From assembly GCF_004216695.1 (NCBI RefSeq), contig NZ_SGXC01000004.1, positions 248,001 to 312,000 of the forward strand: 64,000 nucleotides of DNA, read 5' to 3'. Both the position numbers and the translations under genes were made by a program. Shown in pieces: positions 61,812-64,000 of the stretch. Below the pieces are notes generated by a model. That model was not told the DNA's origin, did no database searches, and saw only the letters and a list, made by a program, of their open reading frames with translations. The stretch comes from Pigmentiphaga kullae. GTDB taxonomy: Bacteria; Pseudomonadota; Gammaproteobacteria; Burkholderiales; Burkholderiaceae_B. Within the stretch, counting starts at the first letter, position 1; the number at the start of each line of letters is the position of its first letter.

Positions 61812-62702
61812 TCAGACCTGCCGGCGCAGCACGTCCAGGAAACTGGCCGCGGCAGCCGGCAGCGATCGGCCGCCGCGCGTCAGGATGCCCATCTCGCGCG
61901 AGACACCGGGTCCGGCCAGCGGGATGGCGGCCAGCGCCGACATGTCGATCAGCCGAAGCGCCAGCCGGGGAATGGCGGCGATGCCCAGGCCGGCCGACAC
62001 CATCGCACCCACGACCGAGATGTTGGCGCATTCGTAGCGCGCCTGGATGGCCAGGCCGCATTGCGCCATGACCCGGTCGGCGATCTGGCGGATGCTGCTG
62101 GCCGGCCCGCTGGCGACCAGCGGCCGTTCCGCCAGCACCGACCACGACACCCGCCGGCGCGAGGCCAGGGGATCGCCGCGGCTGCACACGCAGACGAATT
62201 CGTCGCTGATCAGCGGCTCGAACGCCAGTCCGTCCTGCCGCGGCGGCGCCACCGAGATGGCGAAGTCCGCGCTGCCGTCCAGGACCCGCGTCCGCACGAA
62301 TTCCGCCGATACCGGTTCGAGCGCGATGGTGACGCGCGGATGGGTGTCCTGGAACACCGACATGGCCCGGGGCAGCAGCGCCGCGGCGGCCGATGGCAGG
62401 CAGGCGATGGCGATGCGGCCGCGGCGGCCGGCCACGAATTCGGACAGGTCGCTGAGCGAGTCGTGGAATTCGCCCACGATGCGACGGGCGATGGGCAGCA
62501 GTTCCTCGCCCTCGCGCGTCAGTTCCACGCGCCGCGTGTTGCGGTCGAACAGACGGGCATCGAGCTTGTGCTCGGCGGACTGCACGGACCGGCTCAGTGC
62601 CGGTTGCGAGACGTGGACGCGTTCGGCGGCCAGGCGGAAATTGCGCAGCTCGGCCACGGCCAGGAAGGCTTCCAGTTCATGCACGGTCAGGGTCGATCGC
62701 AT
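61812..62702 (-). CDS. LysR-family regulator, divergent from Bug/AtuA genes
   Basis: 296 residues. LTVHELEAFLAVAELRNFRLAAERVHVSQPALSRSVQSAEHKLDARLFDRNTRRVELT is a complete helix-turn-helix region; the remaining part is a LysR effector domain (FVCVCSRGDPLAS, SAGLGIAAIPRLALRL). It diverges from the Bug-AtuA pair and is their likely activator. The intergenic region contains TGCATT and AAATGCA about 20 bases apart, which could be an interrupted operator. Confidence 0.92.
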   Translation of the reverse strand: MRSTLTVHELEAFLAVAELRNFRLAAERVHVSQPALSRSVQSAEHKLDARLFDRNTRRVELTREGEELLPIARRIVGEFHDSLSDLSEFVAGRRGRIAIACLPSAAAALLPRAMSVFQDTHPRVTIALEPVSAEFVRTRVLDGSADFAISVAPPRQDGLAFEPLISDEFVCVCSRGDPLASRRRVSWSVLAERPLVASGPASSIRQIADRVMAQCGLAIQARYECANISVVGAMVSAGLGIAAIPRLALRLIDMSALAAIPLAGPGVSREMGILTRGGRSLPAAAASFLDVLRRQV

Positions 62703-62803
62703 GCGGCGCCATCAATGATGAAAATGCATTAAATCAATATGATAAATGCACTTCTCATATCACGGCCGTCTCCCTACACTGGCCCGAAAACCCCGGAGAC
62801 GCC

Positions 62804-63763
62804 ATGAAAACCCGCCTGATCCCGTTTGCCGTGCTCGCATGCTCGCTGGCCGGTCCCGCCTCTGCCCAGTCCTATCCCTCGCAACCGATACGCATGGTGG
62901 TGCCGTTCGCCGCCGGCAGCGGCACCGACCAGGTGGCCCGCGTGCTGGGCCAGGCCATGACGGCGGCGGCCAACGTCACGGTGGTGATCGAGAACAAGCC
63001 CGGCGCCAACGGCTTCATCGCCGCCCAGGCGGTGGCATCGGCCCCGCCCGACGGCTATACGATGCTGCTGACGACCAACACCACGCACGCGGCCAACCAG
63101 CATCTGTTCAAGCATCTGCCCTACGACCCGGTCAAGGACTACACCCCGGTCGCGCTGCTGCGCAAGGGCTACCAGATCATGGTGGTGCGCGCCGATTTTC
63201 CGACGCGCAGCGTGGCCGATTTCATCGAGCTCGCGCGCAAGCAGCCGGGCAAGCTCAATTTCGGCAGCGGCAGTTCGTCCAGCCAGGTGGCGGGCGAGCT
63301 GTTCAAGCAGATGGCCAACGTCGAGCTGACCCACGTGCCCTACAAGAGCAACCCGCAGGCGCTGAACGATCTCATGGGCGGCCAGATCGACGTGGTGTTC
63401 GTCGACACCACGTCGGCGATCACGCTGGTCAAGAGCGGCAAGCTGCGCGCCCTGGCCGCGACCAGCCCCGTGCGCCTGTCCATGCTGCCCGAGGTGCCGA
63501 CGCTGGACCAGGCCGGGCTCAAGGGCTACGAAATGTCTTACTGGACCGCCGCCTACCTGCCGCGCGGCACGTCCAGGGAAGTTACGGCCACGCTCAACAA
63601 GCTGTTGATCGACGCCGTGCGTTCGCCCGAGATGGCGCAGTTGATGGCCAAGACCGGAACCGAGGTCTCCACCAGTTCGCCGGCGGAACTGGCAACCTTC
63701 CAGGCGGCGGAATCCGATAAATGGGCCCGCATCATCCGCGCGGCCAACATCCAGCCGGAGTGA
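62804..63763 (+). CDS. Bug-family periplasmic solute-binding protein
   Basis: 319 residues with a signal peptide ending PASAQS. IRMVVPFAAGSGTDQVARVLGQ, ENKPGANGFIAAQAVASAPPDGYTML and VPYKSNPQALNDLMGGQIDVVF are Bug motifs. CCCCGGAGACGCC before the ATG gives a good site. It is four bases upstream of an AtuA-family gene, so the two are probably linked in the use of one carboxylate. Like the other four Bug receptors here it has no permease gene beside it. Confidence 0.94.
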   Translation: MKTRLIPFAVLACSLAGPASAQSYPSQPIRMVVPFAAGSGTDQVARVLGQAMTAAANVTVVIENKPGANGFIAAQAVASAPPDGYTMLLTTNTTHAANQHLFKHLPYDPVKDYTPVALLRKGYQIMVVRADFPTRSVADFIELARKQPGKLNFGSGSSSSQVAGELFKQMANVELTHVPYKSNPQALNDLMGGQIDVVFVDTTSAITLVKSGKLRALAATSPVRLSMLPEVPTLDQAGLKGYEMSYWTAAYLPRGTSREVTATLNKLLIDAVRSPEMAQLMAKTGTEVSTSSPAELATFQAAESDKWARIIRAANIQPE

Positions 63764-63767
63764 ACCC

Positions 63768-64000
63768 ATGACCAAGACGCGCGTGCGCATAGGCGCCGGT
63801 GCGGGATTTTCCGACGACCGGTTCGAGCCGGCACTCGAACTGGCCGAGCGCGGCGAGCTGGACTACCTGGTCTTCGAGTGCCTGGCCGAACGGACCATCG
63901 CGCGCGAGACGTTGTCCCGGATCAAGGATCCCGAGACGGGCTATACGCCCTACATGCGGGACCGCCTGCGCATGGTGCTGCCCGCGTGCATGCAGGCGGG
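63768..64000 (+). CDS. AtuA-family (DUF1446) protein, N-terminal part (cut by window edge)
   Basis: 77 codons are visible before the window ends. RVRIGAGAGFSDDRFEPALELAERGELDYLVFECLAERTI is the N-terminal pattern of the acyclic terpene utilisation AtuA family, and DPETGYTPYMRDRLRMVLP continues it. In Pseudomonas, AtuA is part of citronellol and geraniol use, but its reaction is unclear, and many homologues lie next to Bug or LysR genes as here. ATG 63768 is the first codon after the Bug stop. Confidence 0.85.
   Translation, partial: MTKTRVRIGAGAGFSDDRFEPALELAERGELDYLVFECLAERTIARETLSRIKDPETGYTPYMRDRLRMVLPACMQA

Noticed and set aside
61522..62702. TGCATT and AAATGCA pair in the LysR/Bug intergenic region as a firm operator (62727-62752)
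   Set aside because: The arms are short and far apart in an AT-rich stretch, so chance cannot be excluded; it is mentioned only with the LysR gene.

Overview
The window is a high-GC chromosomal segment of a betaproteobacterium, most likely from the Alcaligenaceae (Bordetella/Achromobacter group). The evidence is five Bug-type periplasmic receptors with no transporter genes beside them, many LysR regulators each paired with a Bug or oxygenase gene, and a groESL operon with a textbook CIRCE element. No rRNA, tRNA, CRISPR array, insertion sequence or phage gene was recognised. Species assignment is inference.

Layout. 1-1828: the start of pyrF, dgkA and a Bug receptor. 1850-16743 (minus strand): a ten-gene cellulose locus read in the order bcsD, bcsP-like, bcsA, bcsB, bcsZ, bcsC, wssF, wssG, wssH, wssI. 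It combines the BcsD subunit of crystalline-cellulose (type I) operons with the acetylation module of the Pseudomonas wss operon, so the predicted product is O-acetylated cellulose. 16744-17148 is its probable promoter and long leader. 17149-18718: a MarR-GNAT fusion with twin operators and a secreted protein of unknown function. 18811-21075: groESL with terminator, CIRCE and promoter. 21210-21758: a protein of unknown family with less GC-rich composition than its neighbours. 21944-29818 (minus): six envelope or signalling genes, namely a ClC channel, a D,D-carboxypeptidase, a diguanylate cyclase, an NlpE-like lipoprotein, a MASE1 protein and an HdeD/permuted-papain fusion. The diguanylate cyclase could feed c-di-GMP to BcsA, whose PilZ domain is intact, but this is inference.

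29899-36138 and 45041-54540 are catabolic accessory regions built from repeated modules: a regulator (LysR, GntR or MarR), an orphan substrate-binding protein (Bug or LivJ type), and an enzyme (VanA/phthalate-type Rieske oxygenase, alpha/beta hydrolase, SDR, or GlcG/HbpS protein). None of the three Rieske oxygenases has a reductase gene nearby. Between them, 36304-45023 is a respiratory nitrate reductase operon, narGHJI, followed by a parvulin-type prolyl isomerase and a NarK transporter.

54562-60353 (minus) is a quinate/protocatechuate region: a membrane PQQ dehydrogenase of the glucose/quinate/shikimate family, then pcaQ, pcaH, pcaG and an SDR that lacks the usual catalytic tyrosine. 60602-64000 holds a Bcr/CflA drug exporter, a LysR regulator, a fifth Bug receptor and the start of an AtuA-family gene. 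Several intergenic regions contain dyads next to the matching regulator gene; these are listed separately as predicted operators.
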